Assembly (NCBI RefSeq): GCF_007830635.1
Contig: NZ_VLLA01000005.1
Location: 248,001-312,000 of the forward strand
Direction: 5' to 3'
DNA: 64,000 nt
Source: Bradyrhizobium huanghuaihaiense
Lineage (GTDB): Bacteria > Pseudomonadota > Alphaproteobacteria > Rhizobiales > Xanthobacteraceae
Made by a program: the position numbers and the translations under genes. The notes beneath the pieces are model-generated. The model was given only the letters and a program-made list of their open reading frames with translations, had not been told where the DNA came from and ran no database searches. This document shows positions 53,185-60,866 of this stretch, piece by piece. Numbering within the stretch: the first letter of the stretch is position 1; every line of letters begins with the position of its first letter.

Positions 53185-53204
53185 GTTGCTGCCGTTTCGG
53201 CAAC
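53185..53204. promoter_or_regulatory. LysR-type binding site (T-N11-A dyad)
   Basis: TGCCG-TTT-CGGCA (53190-53202) is a perfect T-N11-A dyad, embedded in an outer GTTGC...GCAAC pair (53185-53189 and 53200-53204). It sits 27 bases before the LysR gene's ATG and between the two divergent genes, the classical location for LTTR autoregulation. Confidence 0.6.
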
Positions 53205-53230
53205 GGCTATAGTCCTCCCCAGGGGACCCC

Positions 53231-54169
53231 ATGCGATTTCATTCACCCGCCATCCAGTACTTCCACGCCGTCCGCCGCACCGGCTCGATCCGGGCTGCGG
53301 CGCGCGTCCTGAACGTCGCCTCCTCGGCCGTCAGCCGCCAGATTCTCAAGCTGGAGCAAGAGGTTGGGTCGCCCTTGTTCGAGCGTAATGCGCGCGGCCT
53401 GACGCTGACGACGGTCGGCGAGATGCTGGCCCGGCATGTCATGAACGTGCTCCAGGACCTCGACCGCTTCCGCTCGGACGTCGCCTCCCTCTCCGGGGCC
53501 TGGAGCGGCACCGTCAGCATCGCCTGCATCGAATCGCTGACGGAATCCGTGCTGCCGGACCTGATCGCGTCCCATCGCGGCCGCGCCCGCCGCGTCAGCT
53601 TCACCACTGAGGTGAAGGGATCGTCGGACGTGCTGGAGTCCTTGAGCCGCGGCGAAGCCGACATCGGCATCGCCATGGCGCTCCGCCACCCGCCCGATTT
53701 GCGGCAGGTCGCCTTGAAGCGGTTTCGCCTCGGGGCGGTGGTCGCACGCGAGCATCCGTTGGCGCGCCGCAAGACGGTGACGCTGGAGCAATGCCTCGCC
53801 TTCCCCGTCATCAACGCGCTGCCGGAGCTGTCGATCTATCATCTGCTGCAGCCGCTGATCGCACAGCTCTCGGAGACGCCGGAGCCGGCGATCCAGGCCA
53901 ACTCGATCGACCTGATGCGCGAGCTCGCCGCGCGCGGCGTCGGTGTCGCCTTCCAGACCCAGCTCGGCATCAACAGGCTGTCACGCGACGGCCAGCTCGT
54001 CTTCCTGCCGCTCGACAACGCCGGCAGCCCGGTCTGGTCCGATCTCGGCATCTACGTCCGTGCCGAGCGGACGCTACCCGCCTACACGGACTCCTTCCTT
54101 CAGGAGCTGGTGCGCGAACTGGGCGAGCGCGAGCGGCGGGAGAACGCGGCCTATCCGCCGACCTCGTGA
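53231..54169 (+). CDS. LysR-family transcriptional regulator
   Basis: A 312-residue LTTR. It has the N-terminal HTH (RTGSIRAAARVLNVASSAVS, then RQILKLEQEVGSPLFERNAR) and the two-lobed effector domain (VSIACIESLTESVLPDLIAS; LSRGEADIGIAMAL; LREL-like segment ELAARGVGVAFQTQLG). AGGGG precedes ATG 53231. A T-N11-A site lies 27 bases upstream. The divergent neighbour (52489-53067) is its likely target, but the inducer is unknown. Confidence 0.9.
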   Translation: MRFHSPAIQYFHAVRRTGSIRAAARVLNVASSAVSRQILKLEQEVGSPLFERNARGLTLTTVGEMLARHVMNVLQDLDRFRSDVASLSGAWSGTVSIACIESLTESVLPDLIASHRGRARRVSFTTEVKGSSDVLESLSRGEADIGIAMALRHPPDLRQVALKRFRLGAVVAREHPLARRKTVTLEQCLAFPVINALPELSIYHLLQPLIAQLSETPEPAIQANSIDLMRELAARGVGVAFQTQLGINRLSRDGQLVFLPLDNAGSPVWSDLGIYVRAERTLPAYTDSFLQELVRELGERERRENAAYPPTS

Positions 54170-54192
54170 CGTCGCCTCAAGCGCGCCCGCGC

Positions 54193-54777
54193 TCAGCCGT
54201 GGCTTGCCGGCTTGCGGTGGCCGTTCTCGCTGAGGCGGTCGACCCAGGCGATGCCGATCGCGGAGATGATGAAGGTCAGGTGGATCAGGACCTGCCACAT
54301 CACACCGCTCTCGGTGAAATTGGAGCGCGTGGTGCCGAGATTGCCGGCCTCGATGAAGGTCCGCAGCAGCGAGATCGAGGAGATGCCGATGATCGCCATC
54401 GCCAGCTTGATCTTGAGCACGCTGGCATTGACGTGGCTGAGCCATTCCGGCTCGTCGGGATGGCCGCTCAGGTTGAGCCGCGAGACGAAGGTCTCGTAGC
54501 CGCCGACGATCACCATCACCAGCAGGTTCGAGATCATGACGACGTCGATCAGTCCGAGCACGACCAGCATGATCTGCTGCTCGCTGGCGTCGAAGGAATG
54601 CACGACCAGATGCCAGAGCTCTTTCAGGAACAGCAGCACGTAGACGCCCTGCGCGATGATCAGGCCGACATAGAGCGGCACCTGCAGCCATCGCGAGCCG
54701 AAGATCAACTGCGCGAACGGGCCGATTTGCGGTCGCGGCACGGCGTGCGCCGAAGGTGCTTTGCGTTCGGACGTCAT
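54193..54777 (-). CDS. YqhA / UPF0114-family membrane protein
   Basis: A 194-residue protein with four helices: WLQVPLYVGLIIAQGVYVLL, IMLVVLGLIDVVMISNLLVM, LKIKLAMAIIGISSISLLRT and WQVLIHLTFIISAIGIAWVD. Its length, the VIVGGYETFVSRL segment and HVNASVLKIKLA match the TIGR00645/UPF0114 family, whose function is unknown. It is the last of four minus-strand genes (TerB-like, membrane protein, TerC, this one), 49 bases after the TerC stop. Confidence 0.82.
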   Translation of the reverse strand: MTSERKAPSAHAVPRPQIGPFAQLIFGSRWLQVPLYVGLIIAQGVYVLLFLKELWHLVVHSFDASEQQIMLVVLGLIDVVMISNLLVMVIVGGYETFVSRLNLSGHPDEPEWLSHVNASVLKIKLAMAIIGISSISLLRTFIEAGNLGTTRSNFTESGVMWQVLIHLTFIISAIGIAWVDRLSENGHRKPASHG

Positions 54778-54826
54778 TGATTACTCCGGATTGGAGGCAG
54801 GAAGCGTCGCCTCAGAAGAATTGCGC

Positions 54827-55465
54827 TCAGAGACTCGCGATCACAGGCGCGAGCTCGAGCGAGCCCCGATAGATCATCTCGAAGGCGACGTAAACGATGA
54901 TGGCGAGACCGACATAGGCGATCCAGCGCTGCTTCTGCAGCACCCGGCCGAGCAGGTCGGCGGCAACGCCCATCATCGCGACCGACAGCAACAGGCCGAA
55001 GGCGAGGATGTAGGGATGCTCGCGCGCGGCGCCTGCCACCGCGAGAACATTGTCGAGCGACATCGAGACGTCGGCCGCGACGATCTGCACCGCCGCCTGG
55101 CCGAAGGTCTTGTGCGGCGCCGTCGCAGCATCCGCGCCGGGACCATGGCTGAACGCGAGCTGGTTGGAGTGCGCGGCCTGCTCGCGAATCTCGCGCCACA
55201 TCTTCCAGCACACCCACAAGAGCAGCACGCCGCCGGCGAGCAACAGGCCGATCACCTGCAGAAGCTGGGTTGCGACGCCGGCAAAGACGATACGCAGCGC
55301 CGTTGCGGCGGCAATGCCAACGATGATGGCACGCCGGCGCTGCGCGGCCGGAAGGCCGGCGGCGGCAAGGCCGATGACGACGGCGTTGTCGCCGGCAAGC
55401 ACGAGGTCGATCAGGACGACTTGAAGCAGCGCACTCAGCGCGTCGGCGGTGATGAATTCAGTCAT
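54827..55465 (-). CDS. TerC-family (YjbE-type) integral membrane protein
   Basis: A 212-residue membrane protein with seven helices. The two conserved acidic motifs of the TerC family are present: VLIDLVLAGDNAVVIGLAAA and ADVSMSLDNVLAVAGAA. The size and LPAAQRRRAIIVGIAAATAL put it in the YjbE-like subgroup, which is linked in some bacteria to Mn2+ or metal export. Its ATG overlaps the stop of the preceding small membrane gene (ATGA). No manganese riboswitch was recognised upstream of the operon. Confidence 0.87.
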   Translation of the reverse strand: MTEFITADALSALLQVVLIDLVLAGDNAVVIGLAAAGLPAAQRRRAIIVGIAAATALRIVFAGVATQLLQVIGLLLAGGVLLLWVCWKMWREIREQAAHSNQLAFSHGPGADAATAPHKTFGQAAVQIVAADVSMSLDNVLAVAGAAREHPYILAFGLLLSVAMMGVAADLLGRVLQKQRWIAYVGLAIIVYVAFEMIYRGSLELAPVIASL

Positions 55466-55824
55466 GATTGATCATTTTTCGGTGTGGACGGATCGAGCCA
55501 ATGCGGCTTCTTCCGCTCGATCCAGTCGAAGACCTTTGAACGGGAGGAACGCAGCGCCGGCACGTCCTCGGCGAGCAGCGCAAGGCCAAGCGGCAGCATC
55601 CAGACGCCGAGCACCGGCAGGAAGGAGAGCACTCCGCCGACGACGAGCAGCGCGCCCGAGGGGATCCGCACCCAGCGGCTGGACGGCTTGAGCAGATAGC
55701 TGACGGTGTCGGCCATGCGCGGCGGCAGACGGTGGACGAGCTTGTCGAGGCGCGGATCGCCGCCGGCCATCTGGCTGGCGGCGCCCGCGGTCCCGGTCGT
55801 GTGCTCATCCGATGCTGTGCTCAT
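55462..55824 (-). CDS. Small membrane protein between TerB- and TerC-like genes
   Basis: A 120-residue protein. Residues 1-55 are polar. Two hydrophobic helices follow (GALLVVGGVLSFLPVLGVWM; LPLGLALLAEDVPAL), then an Arg/Lys/Trp-rich tail (KVFDWIERKKPHWLD). The P-V-L-G-x-W-M-L-P-L-G element in the loop is distinctive, but I do not recognise the family with certainty. GGGAG before ATG 55824 decides over GTG 55830. It starts 2 bases after terB ends and overlaps terC, so it is certainly part of the operon. Confidence 0.7.
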   Translation of the reverse strand: MSTASDEHTTGTAGAASQMAGGDPRLDKLVHRLPPRMADTVSYLLKPSSRWVRIPSGALLVVGGVLSFLPVLGVWMLPLGLALLAEDVPALRSSRSKVFDWIERKKPHWLDPSTPKNDQS

Positions 55825-55826
55825 GC

Positions 55827-56282
55827 TCACTCCCTTGGGGCGGTGCTCACCGCACCCGGCCCGACCTGCTTCGCGCGCGGCAGCACCAGCGTCAAAAGCC
55901 GCAACAGCTTGATCGCCTGCACCTCATGCGGATGCACGTCCTCGTCCGCGGCCGCGACGCGCTCCGACAGCTCGATCAGATGCGACGACAGCGGCATGTT
56001 CGAAACCGGCCGCAGCGTGTCGATCACCACATTGGCAAAGTCCGGCTCTTCCAATCGTTCCGCAAGCTCGTCGAACATCGAAAGCAGCCGCTCGTCGCCG
56101 ATATGCGGCGCCAATCCGCGATCCCTGATGAAGCGGATCACCTCGTCACGCTCGACCGGCGAGACGCGCCGGTCGGCCACGGCGACCAGCGCGCCGGCAA
56201 TGACCAGCGCCACTGCGGCCTGCTCGTTCAGGCTGGACGGTTCGGTGATCTCGATCGTATTTGAGAATTTGGCGTCAGACAT
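55827..56282 (-). CDS. TerB-like (tellurite resistance) protein
   Basis: A 151-residue, mainly helical protein. EQAAVALVIAGALVAVADRR followed by VSPVERDEVIRFI has the A-x-A-D-G/R-x-[IV]-x-x-x-E pattern of TerB/DjlA-like domains, repeated at LIELSERVAAADEDVHPHEV. TerB domains bind metal and work with TerC at the membrane. GGAG before ATG 56282. It heads the four-gene operon terB-membrane protein-terC-yqhA. Confidence 0.78.
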   Translation of the reverse strand: MSDAKFSNTIEITEPSSLNEQAAVALVIAGALVAVADRRVSPVERDEVIRFIRDRGLAPHIGDERLLSMFDELAERLEEPDFANVVIDTLRPVSNMPLSSHLIELSERVAAADEDVHPHEVQAIKLLRLLTLVLPRAKQVGPGAVSTAPRE

Positions 56283-56418
56283 CGTTGCTCCTCGTTTTGC
56301 GCAAATGTCCGCGCGGAGCTGCGATGGAACGACGGGTCGGGAAGGAACTCGAGAGGGCCCGACGGTCGGCCGATCCATCGCATTCGCGCGGGACAGGTCA
56401 TCCGACATCGCGAGGTTT

Positions 56419-56434
56419 GCCGACATCTGTCGGC
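56419..56434. promoter_or_regulatory. Dyad upstream of the TerB/TerC operon
   Basis: GCCGACA-TC-TGTCGGC is a perfect 7-base dyad about 140 bases before the TerB ATG. It may be a regulator site or a leader hairpin. There is no T run, so it does not look like a terminator. Confidence 0.35.
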
Positions 56435-56575
56435 GTCCTCGCCAGAGGGGCCCGGATTCTTGTTCGCCTCAGACATAAAGATGGGTCTGTCGGAATCAAG
56501 GCGATACGACTGCGACCAGCCGCCGCATCGGTTCCGTGTTGCCATGTTTGGTTAAGCAGTTGCGCACGCAGCTCC

Positions 56576-56637
56576 GTAGCCCGGATGAGCGCAGCGATAT
56601 CCGGGACAGTGGTCGTCGCTTCGCTCATGCGGGCTAC
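56576..56637. repeat. GTAGCCCGGATGAG-family repeat, short copy
   Basis: The left arm reads GTAGCCCGGATGAGCGCAGC, continuing GATATCCGGGA; the right arm is TCGCTTCGCTCATGCGGGCT. Compared with the 31966-32052 copy the loop and part of the right arm are missing, leaving a 62-base diverged element. Confidence 0.75.
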
Positions 56638-56673
56638 GGGAGATGGCCATGGGCACCGCACACACCTGTTTCA

Positions 56674-56757
56674 ACCGTCATTGCGAGCGCAGCGAAGCAA
56701 TCCAGACTGTCTCCGCGGAAAGACTCTGGATTGCTTCGCTACGCTCGCAATGACGGT
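56674..56757. repeat. 84-base imperfect palindrome (CGTCATTGCGAGCG family)
   Basis: The ends read ACCGTCATTGCGAGCG and CGCTCGCAATGACGGT, continuing as AGCGAAGCAATCCAGA against TCTGGATTGCTTCGCT. One mismatch and a small loop interrupt the pairing. This class of element is common in rhizobial genomes and is unlike the two other families in the window. Confidence 0.75.
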
Positions 56758-56956
56758 GTATGGGCGACAGCGTCGCTCCTTCAATTCGAGCCTCGACAAG
56801 ATGCGCGACGGGACGGCGGCATCGCAGCCGTGTCACGATGGATCGCTACGATCTCAGGAACGCGCGCTCCGATGGGACGCAGCGTTCCGTCATAGCGCCC
56901 GCACAAGCTTCGGCAGCGAAAAGGTCGCCCAGAGTTCGTTGATCGCGGAGAATCGC

Positions 56957-57142
56957 ATGCATAGCATCACGTCCTGCACCGGCTGCGGCCATGCACTTGT
57001 CCCGATGCTGACGGCCAAGGGCCGCGCGGAGCTGAGCTGCCTCTGGTGCGAAGGCATCGACGCGCGCGCGGTGGACATGGCGAAGTGGGCGGACAGCCCG
57101 TCCGGCAAACCCGAGCGGATGGCTCGTCGGTCGTTCGAATGA
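56957..57142 (+). CDS. 61-residue CxxC...CxxC small protein
   Basis: From ATG 56957 (GGAG upstream) a small protein begins with two Cys pairs: TSCTGCGHALVPM and ELSCLWCEGID, spaced as in a zinc ribbon. The rest is polar (RAVDMAKWADSPSGKPERMA). It may bind zinc. I do not recognise a family. Confidence 0.55.
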   Translation: MHSITSCTGCGHALVPMLTAKGRAELSCLWCEGIDARAVDMAKWADSPSGKPERMARRSFE

Positions 57143-57488
57143 GCGGTATCAAGCGCTGAGCCGGCGGCATTCGCCTATGCCCGCGACTTGCAGGGCTGCA
57201 TGCCGTTTGCAGGACATGCCGACAAATTAGACAAGATACACCCCCGCACCGGACTTGCCGGCTTTGCGAGTTGGCCCGGGCAGGTTGGTGAACATGTTCT
57301 CTAACCTCAGGCGCAATCTCGATTTTTTTCGCGCCGCGTGAAGCCGGAGAGCTTGCGTGCTGCGCCGTGCGCCGACTGGCCCAAAATTCGCAAGACATCG
57401 TTACGCCGGATTCCCTGCCCTCCCACGACAGGAGCAGCAAGATGCGTGCGCCCAGCTCCGGGATGACGGCATCACATCGGAGAATGCC
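57143..57488. promoter_or_regulatory. 346-base upstream region of the bicupin gene with a 26-bp dyad
   Basis: At 57282-57307 the outer arms AGGTT and AACCT flank the 10-base palindrome GAACATGTTC (57290-57299) about one exact centre; 11 of 13 base pairs match. A T7 run lies at about 57325-57331, after no obvious stem. The dyad is about 180 bases upstream of ATG 57489 and is the strongest operator-like site in the window. No gene is seen here. Confidence 0.5.
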
Positions 57489-58628
57489 ATGAACGTGCAT
57501 GCCGCGGGCGATCTCAAATTCACCGGCCTCACCCGTCCGGATGGCTCCCCTCTTCGCCTCAACGATCAGGACTTCGTCGCGATCGATCGCGACAGGAATG
57601 CGAAGTTCGAGGCGACCTACCGGCCGCAGGCGCTCTACAACCGTGCCAACGAGGGCTTTCACGCCAACAACGAAACCTTCCTTCTGCACGAGGTCGCGAC
57701 CAACCTGCCGATCTACCGCCCGGACACCGGCCCCACCGATTTCCACCTGCATCTTCCGCCCGGCGGCTTCCAGCTCGTGCTGGTCACGTCGGGCGCGTTC
57801 ACCTTCGACTATGACGGGCGCTTCTACAATGTCGGTCCGGGCGCCGTGATGCTGCAAAGCGCGATCGTTCACCGCCAGCTGTTCTACACCTGGTCGGGTC
57901 TGTCGACCGAAGAGAACTTGAAGACGCCGCAAACGGTCGTGCCCGATCCGATCTCGATGGGCTATTCCGGCAAATTCCTCGAGGCCTTCATCACCGATCC
58001 CACCACCTTTCCGAACCCGACCATCGTCGGTCCGGACCAGATCAACGAGGCCGAGACGCCGCGCGTGGCCTGGAGTCATCAGTTGCACAACCGGCCGGCC
58101 GATGCCGGCTTCTGGCTTCAGGATCCCCTCGCGCTGGACGCGCTGTTCAAGCCGCTCACCGGCGGTGCGGTCAAATCGGCCCTGCCGGTCTACGTGCGCG
58201 ACATCGGCATCGAGATTCCCAGCGGTCATCTCGTCACCGGCCACATCATCGCGACCGATCCGCGCGGCCATTCGCTGCTGCCGAAGAGCACGTCCATCGC
58301 CGCGGACGCCGGCTGTTTCGCCAAGGGCGAGGTCGTGATCTACCGCGTCATTCGCGGCACCGCCGAGTTCAAGAACAAAGCCGGCGAGAGTTTTGAACTT
58401 TCCGCCGGCGACGTGGTAACGGCGGGCAAGGAGTCCGTCAGCCTCATTGGCGTCGGCGAGAACACCCAGGTCCTCCGCCTCGGCCTGCTCAAGGGCATGA
58501 ACGAGCTTCGCAGCTGGACGCCGACGCAGCGCGACGAGATCGACGGCCTTGCCGGTCAGATCATCACCCACAAGGACGTCCGTCCCCTGCGCACCGAAGG
58601 CAAGCCGGTCGGGTATCTGTACGGGTAG
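57489..58628 (+). CDS. Bicupin protein of unknown substrate
   Basis: A 379-residue protein with two cupin-like barrels. The first is DFHLHLPPGGFQLVLVTSGA, then FTFDYDGRFYNVGPGAVMLQ and the closing His in SAIVHRQ (H-x-H metal motif). The second is FAKGEVVIYRVIRGTAEFKN, then FELSAGDVVTAGKESVSLIG, which lacks clear metal ligands. GGAG precedes ATG 57489. It could be a dioxygenase, isomerase or binding protein; reading alone does not decide. It stands alone on its strand, so the upstream dyad is probably its own control site. Confidence 0.62.
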   Translation: MNVHAAGDLKFTGLTRPDGSPLRLNDQDFVAIDRDRNAKFEATYRPQALYNRANEGFHANNETFLLHEVATNLPIYRPDTGPTDFHLHLPPGGFQLVLVTSGAFTFDYDGRFYNVGPGAVMLQSAIVHRQLFYTWSGLSTEENLKTPQTVVPDPISMGYSGKFLEAFITDPTTFPNPTIVGPDQINEAETPRVAWSHQLHNRPADAGFWLQDPLALDALFKPLTGGAVKSALPVYVRDIGIEIPSGHLVTGHIIATDPRGHSLLPKSTSIAADAGCFAKGEVVIYRVIRGTAEFKNKAGESFELSAGDVVTAGKESVSLIGVGENTQVLRLGLLKGMNELRSWTPTQRDEIDGLAGQIITHKDVRPLRTEGKPVGYLYG

Positions 58629-58652
58629 GCGGAAATCTCGCTTGCGGCCATC

Positions 58653-58757
58653 CTTCGAGACGCCCGCCTGCGGCGGGCCCTCAGGATGAGGTCCCGTGTT
58701 GCGGCGAGATTTCAGACCCTCATGGTGAGGAGCCCGCCAAAGCGGGCGTCTCGAACC
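58653..58757. repeat. Dispersed palindrome (TTCGAGACGCCCGC family)
   Basis: The outer arms CTTCGAGACGCCCGC (left) and GCGGGCGTCTCGAA (right) pair, with an inner CCTCAGGATGAGG / CCTCATGGTGAGG arrangement. It occupies the convergent gap after the bicupin gene. One copy only is seen here, but the design matches the known multi-copy elements of this group of bacteria. Confidence 0.7.
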
Positions 58758-58789
58758 ATGCAGGCCCGGCTCGTCCGGCGGATGACAGC

Positions 58790-60178
58790 CTACTCCGCCG
58801 CCTGACGCACGTGCCGCGCAGTCGGCGTACGCATGGTGACGAGCTCTTCGGCCGCGGTCGGATGCAGCGCGATGGTCGCGTCGAAATCCGCCTTGGTCGC
58901 CTTCATCTTCACCGCGATCGCCACCACCTGGGTGACCTCGGCGGCGCAATCGCCAACGATGTGGCAGCCGAGCACGCGATCGGTCGAGCCGTCGACCACG
59001 AGCTTCATCAGCACGCGCGTGTCGCGGCCGGACATGGTCGCCTTGATCGGGCGGAACGTCGTCTTGTAGATGTCGACGTGGCTGAACTGCGCGCGCGCCT
59101 CGGTTTCCGTCAGACCAACCGTGCCGACCTCCGGCTGCGAGAACACGGCCGTCGGGATGTTGGCGTGATCCACCTGCACCTCGCGCTTGCCGAACACGGT
59201 GTCGGCGAAGGCATGACCCTCGCGAATCGCGACCGGCGTCAGGTTGAAACGGTGGGTGACATCGCCGATGGCATAGATGCTGTCGACCGAGCTCTTCGAG
59301 AAATGATCGACCGCGATGCCGCCATTCTTCGGATTGATGGCGACGCCGGCGTTCTCCAGGCCGAGATTGGCGACGTTGGGATGGCGGCCGATCGCGAACA
59401 TCACCTGGTCCGAGGCGATGCTCGAGCCGTTCGACAGATGCGTGGTGAACTCGTCGCCGTGGCGGTCGACCTTGGCCACCGTGCAGCCGGTGAGGATTGT
59501 GATGCCCTGCTTCTCCATCTCGGAGCGGACATGGGCGCGCACGTCCTCGTCAAAACCGCGCAAGATGTTGTCGCCGCGATAGATCACGGTGACGTCGGAG
59601 CCGAAGCCCGCGAAAATTCCGGCGAACTCCAGCGCGATGTAGCCGCCGCCCTGGATCACGATCCGCTTCGGCAGCTTCTTGAGGTGAAACGCCTCGTTGG
59701 ACGAGATCACGTGCTCGATGCCGGGAATCGCCGCGCCGTGGTTGGGCGCGCCGCCGGTGGCGATGAGGATGTACTTCGCCCTGATCTTGCGGTCGTTCTC
59801 GAGCAGGCGGACGGTGTGCTTGTCCTCGATCACCCCACGGCTCTTGACGATCTGTGCGCCCGACTTCTCGACATTCGTCGTGTAGGCCGCCTCCAGCCGC
59901 GCGATCTCCTTGTCCTTGTTGGCGATCAGCGTCGCCCAGTCGAAGCTCATGGAGGGGATGGTCCAGCCGAAGCCGGCGGCATCCTCGATCTCGTGACGGA
60001 CATGCGAGCCGATCACGAACAGCTTCTTGGGCACGCAGCCGCGGATCACGCAGGTGCCGCCCATGCGGTATTCCTCCGCGATCATCACGCGGGCGCCGTG
60101 ACCGGCCGCGATGCGGGCGGCACGCACGCCGCCCGAGCCGCCACCGATGACGAAGAGGTCGACGTCGAATTCAGCCAT
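58790..60178 (-). CDS. gor: Glutathione reductase
   Basis: A 462-residue FAD/NAD(P)H disulfide reductase. It has DLFVIGGGSGGVRAARIAA (FAD), the redox pair GGTCVIRGCVPKKLFV (Cys43, Cys48), VIQGGGYIALEFAGIFAGFG with the NADPH site, YAIGDVTHRFNLTPVA, and the C-terminal His-Glu motif ALHPTAAEELVTMR. The Arg residues around the NADPH fold and the GCVPKK motif point to glutathione reductase rather than lipoamide dehydrogenase. It lies downstream of rpiA and the DUF2059 gene on the same strand, separated from them by a repeat. Confidence 0.92.
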   Translation of the reverse strand: MAEFDVDLFVIGGGSGGVRAARIAAGHGARVMIAEEYRMGGTCVIRGCVPKKLFVIGSHVRHEIEDAAGFGWTIPSMSFDWATLIANKDKEIARLEAAYTTNVEKSGAQIVKSRGVIEDKHTVRLLENDRKIRAKYILIATGGAPNHGAAIPGIEHVISSNEAFHLKKLPKRIVIQGGGYIALEFAGIFAGFGSDVTVIYRGDNILRGFDEDVRAHVRSEMEKQGITILTGCTVAKVDRHGDEFTTHLSNGSSIASDQVMFAIGRHPNVANLGLENAGVAINPKNGGIAVDHFSKSSVDSIYAIGDVTHRFNLTPVAIREGHAFADTVFGKREVQVDHANIPTAVFSQPEVGTVGLTETEARAQFSHVDIYKTTFRPIKATMSGRDTRVLMKLVVDGSTDRVLGCHIVGDCAAEVTQVVAIAVKMKATKADFDATIALHPTAAEELVTMRTPTARHVRQAAE

Positions 60179-60196
60179 TGTCCACTCCGACCTCTA

Positions 60197-60280
60197 GAGC
60201 ATGATCCGGAAAAGTGTGCAGCGGTTTTCCGAAAGGATCATGCTCAAATGACAACCTAAAGCGCGATAACGCGCTTTAGG
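60197..60280. repeat. Composite dispersed repeat (GAGCATGATCCGG plus CTAAAGCGCG)
   Basis: Two palindromes: GAGCATGATCCGGAAAA / TTTTCCGAAAGGATCATGCTC (60197-60245) and CCTAAAGCGCG-ATAA-CGCGCTTTAGG (60255-60280). The first is a widespread Bradyrhizobium intergenic element; the second matches 5474-5496. It sits between gor and the DUF2059 gene. Confidence 0.8.
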
Positions 60281-60303
60281 TACTCGCTATCAGATAGGTA
60301 CGG

Positions 60304-60855
60304 TCAGATTTCCTTGCCACGCTTGCGCATCTCGGCGCGGAAGGCCCCCATCACGGTCTCGGAGAAGTTCTGGGCCCAGGAGTTCATGAAGGCCATGCTG
60401 AGGCCGATGGCGCGCGGCTCGGCGTCGATCAGCTTCTTGCCGAGCGGCGACTTGTAGAAGGTGACGAGATCCTTCAGCTCCTGCTCGGTGAACTCGCTGG
60501 CGTAGATCTGCGCCATGCCCTCGCCGATCTCGTTCTGGCGGCCGTTGAGCTGCTGGGCGACGACCTGGGCAACCTCGTTGAGGTCCTTCTGGTAGTTGAG
60601 GTTCTGCTGGATCAGCGCGATCTTGGTCTTCTCGACGAGGCCGGGCACGGCGCCGGTGTACATCGCGGTGGCGTTCTTGATCTGCAGGATCTCCCGGGCC
60701 GCGGCAATCGCCGCCGGCGAGGCCTTCGGCTGGGCCGGCGCGGCGGGCGCCTTGGGCTGGGCCGGCGCCGGCTGCTGCGCCATCGCCGGAACGGCCGAAA
60801 GCGCCAGACCCGCAGCAAGTGTCACGGCCGGCAACAATTTCAAAACGCTCTTCAT
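60304..60855 (-). CDS. DUF2059-like periplasmic protein
   Basis: A 183-residue protein with a signal peptide (LLPAVTLAAGLALSAVPAMA, cut before QQPAPA), a Pro/Ala/Gln-rich linker, and a helical domain typical of DUF2059 (AREILQIKNATAMYTGAVPG, then EFTEQELKDLVTFYKSPLGK). It probably acts in the periplasm. It follows rpiA by 11 bases, suggesting one transcript. Confidence 0.82.
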   Translation of the reverse strand: MKSVLKLLPAVTLAAGLALSAVPAMAQQPAPAQPKAPAAPAQPKASPAAIAAAREILQIKNATAMYTGAVPGLVEKTKIALIQQNLNYQKDLNEVAQVVAQQLNGRQNEIGEGMAQIYASEFTEQELKDLVTFYKSPLGKKLIDAEPRAIGLSMAFMNSWAQNFSETVMGAFRAEMRKRGKEI

Positions 60856-60866
60856 TCCTAGTCTCC

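Larger units (their letters stand above)
56283..56956. other. 674-base gap with repeats
   Basis: No gene is seen. The gap holds the TerB-operon dyad (56419-56434), a GTAGCCCGGATGAG-family repeat (56576-56637) and a second long palindrome (56674-56757). Open frames crossing it have shadow-like compositions. Confidence 0.6.

Noticed and set aside
56283-56440. Manganese (yybP-ykoY) riboswitch before the TerB/TerC operon
   Set aside because: The conserved loop sequences of that class are not seen; only a 7-base dyad was found.
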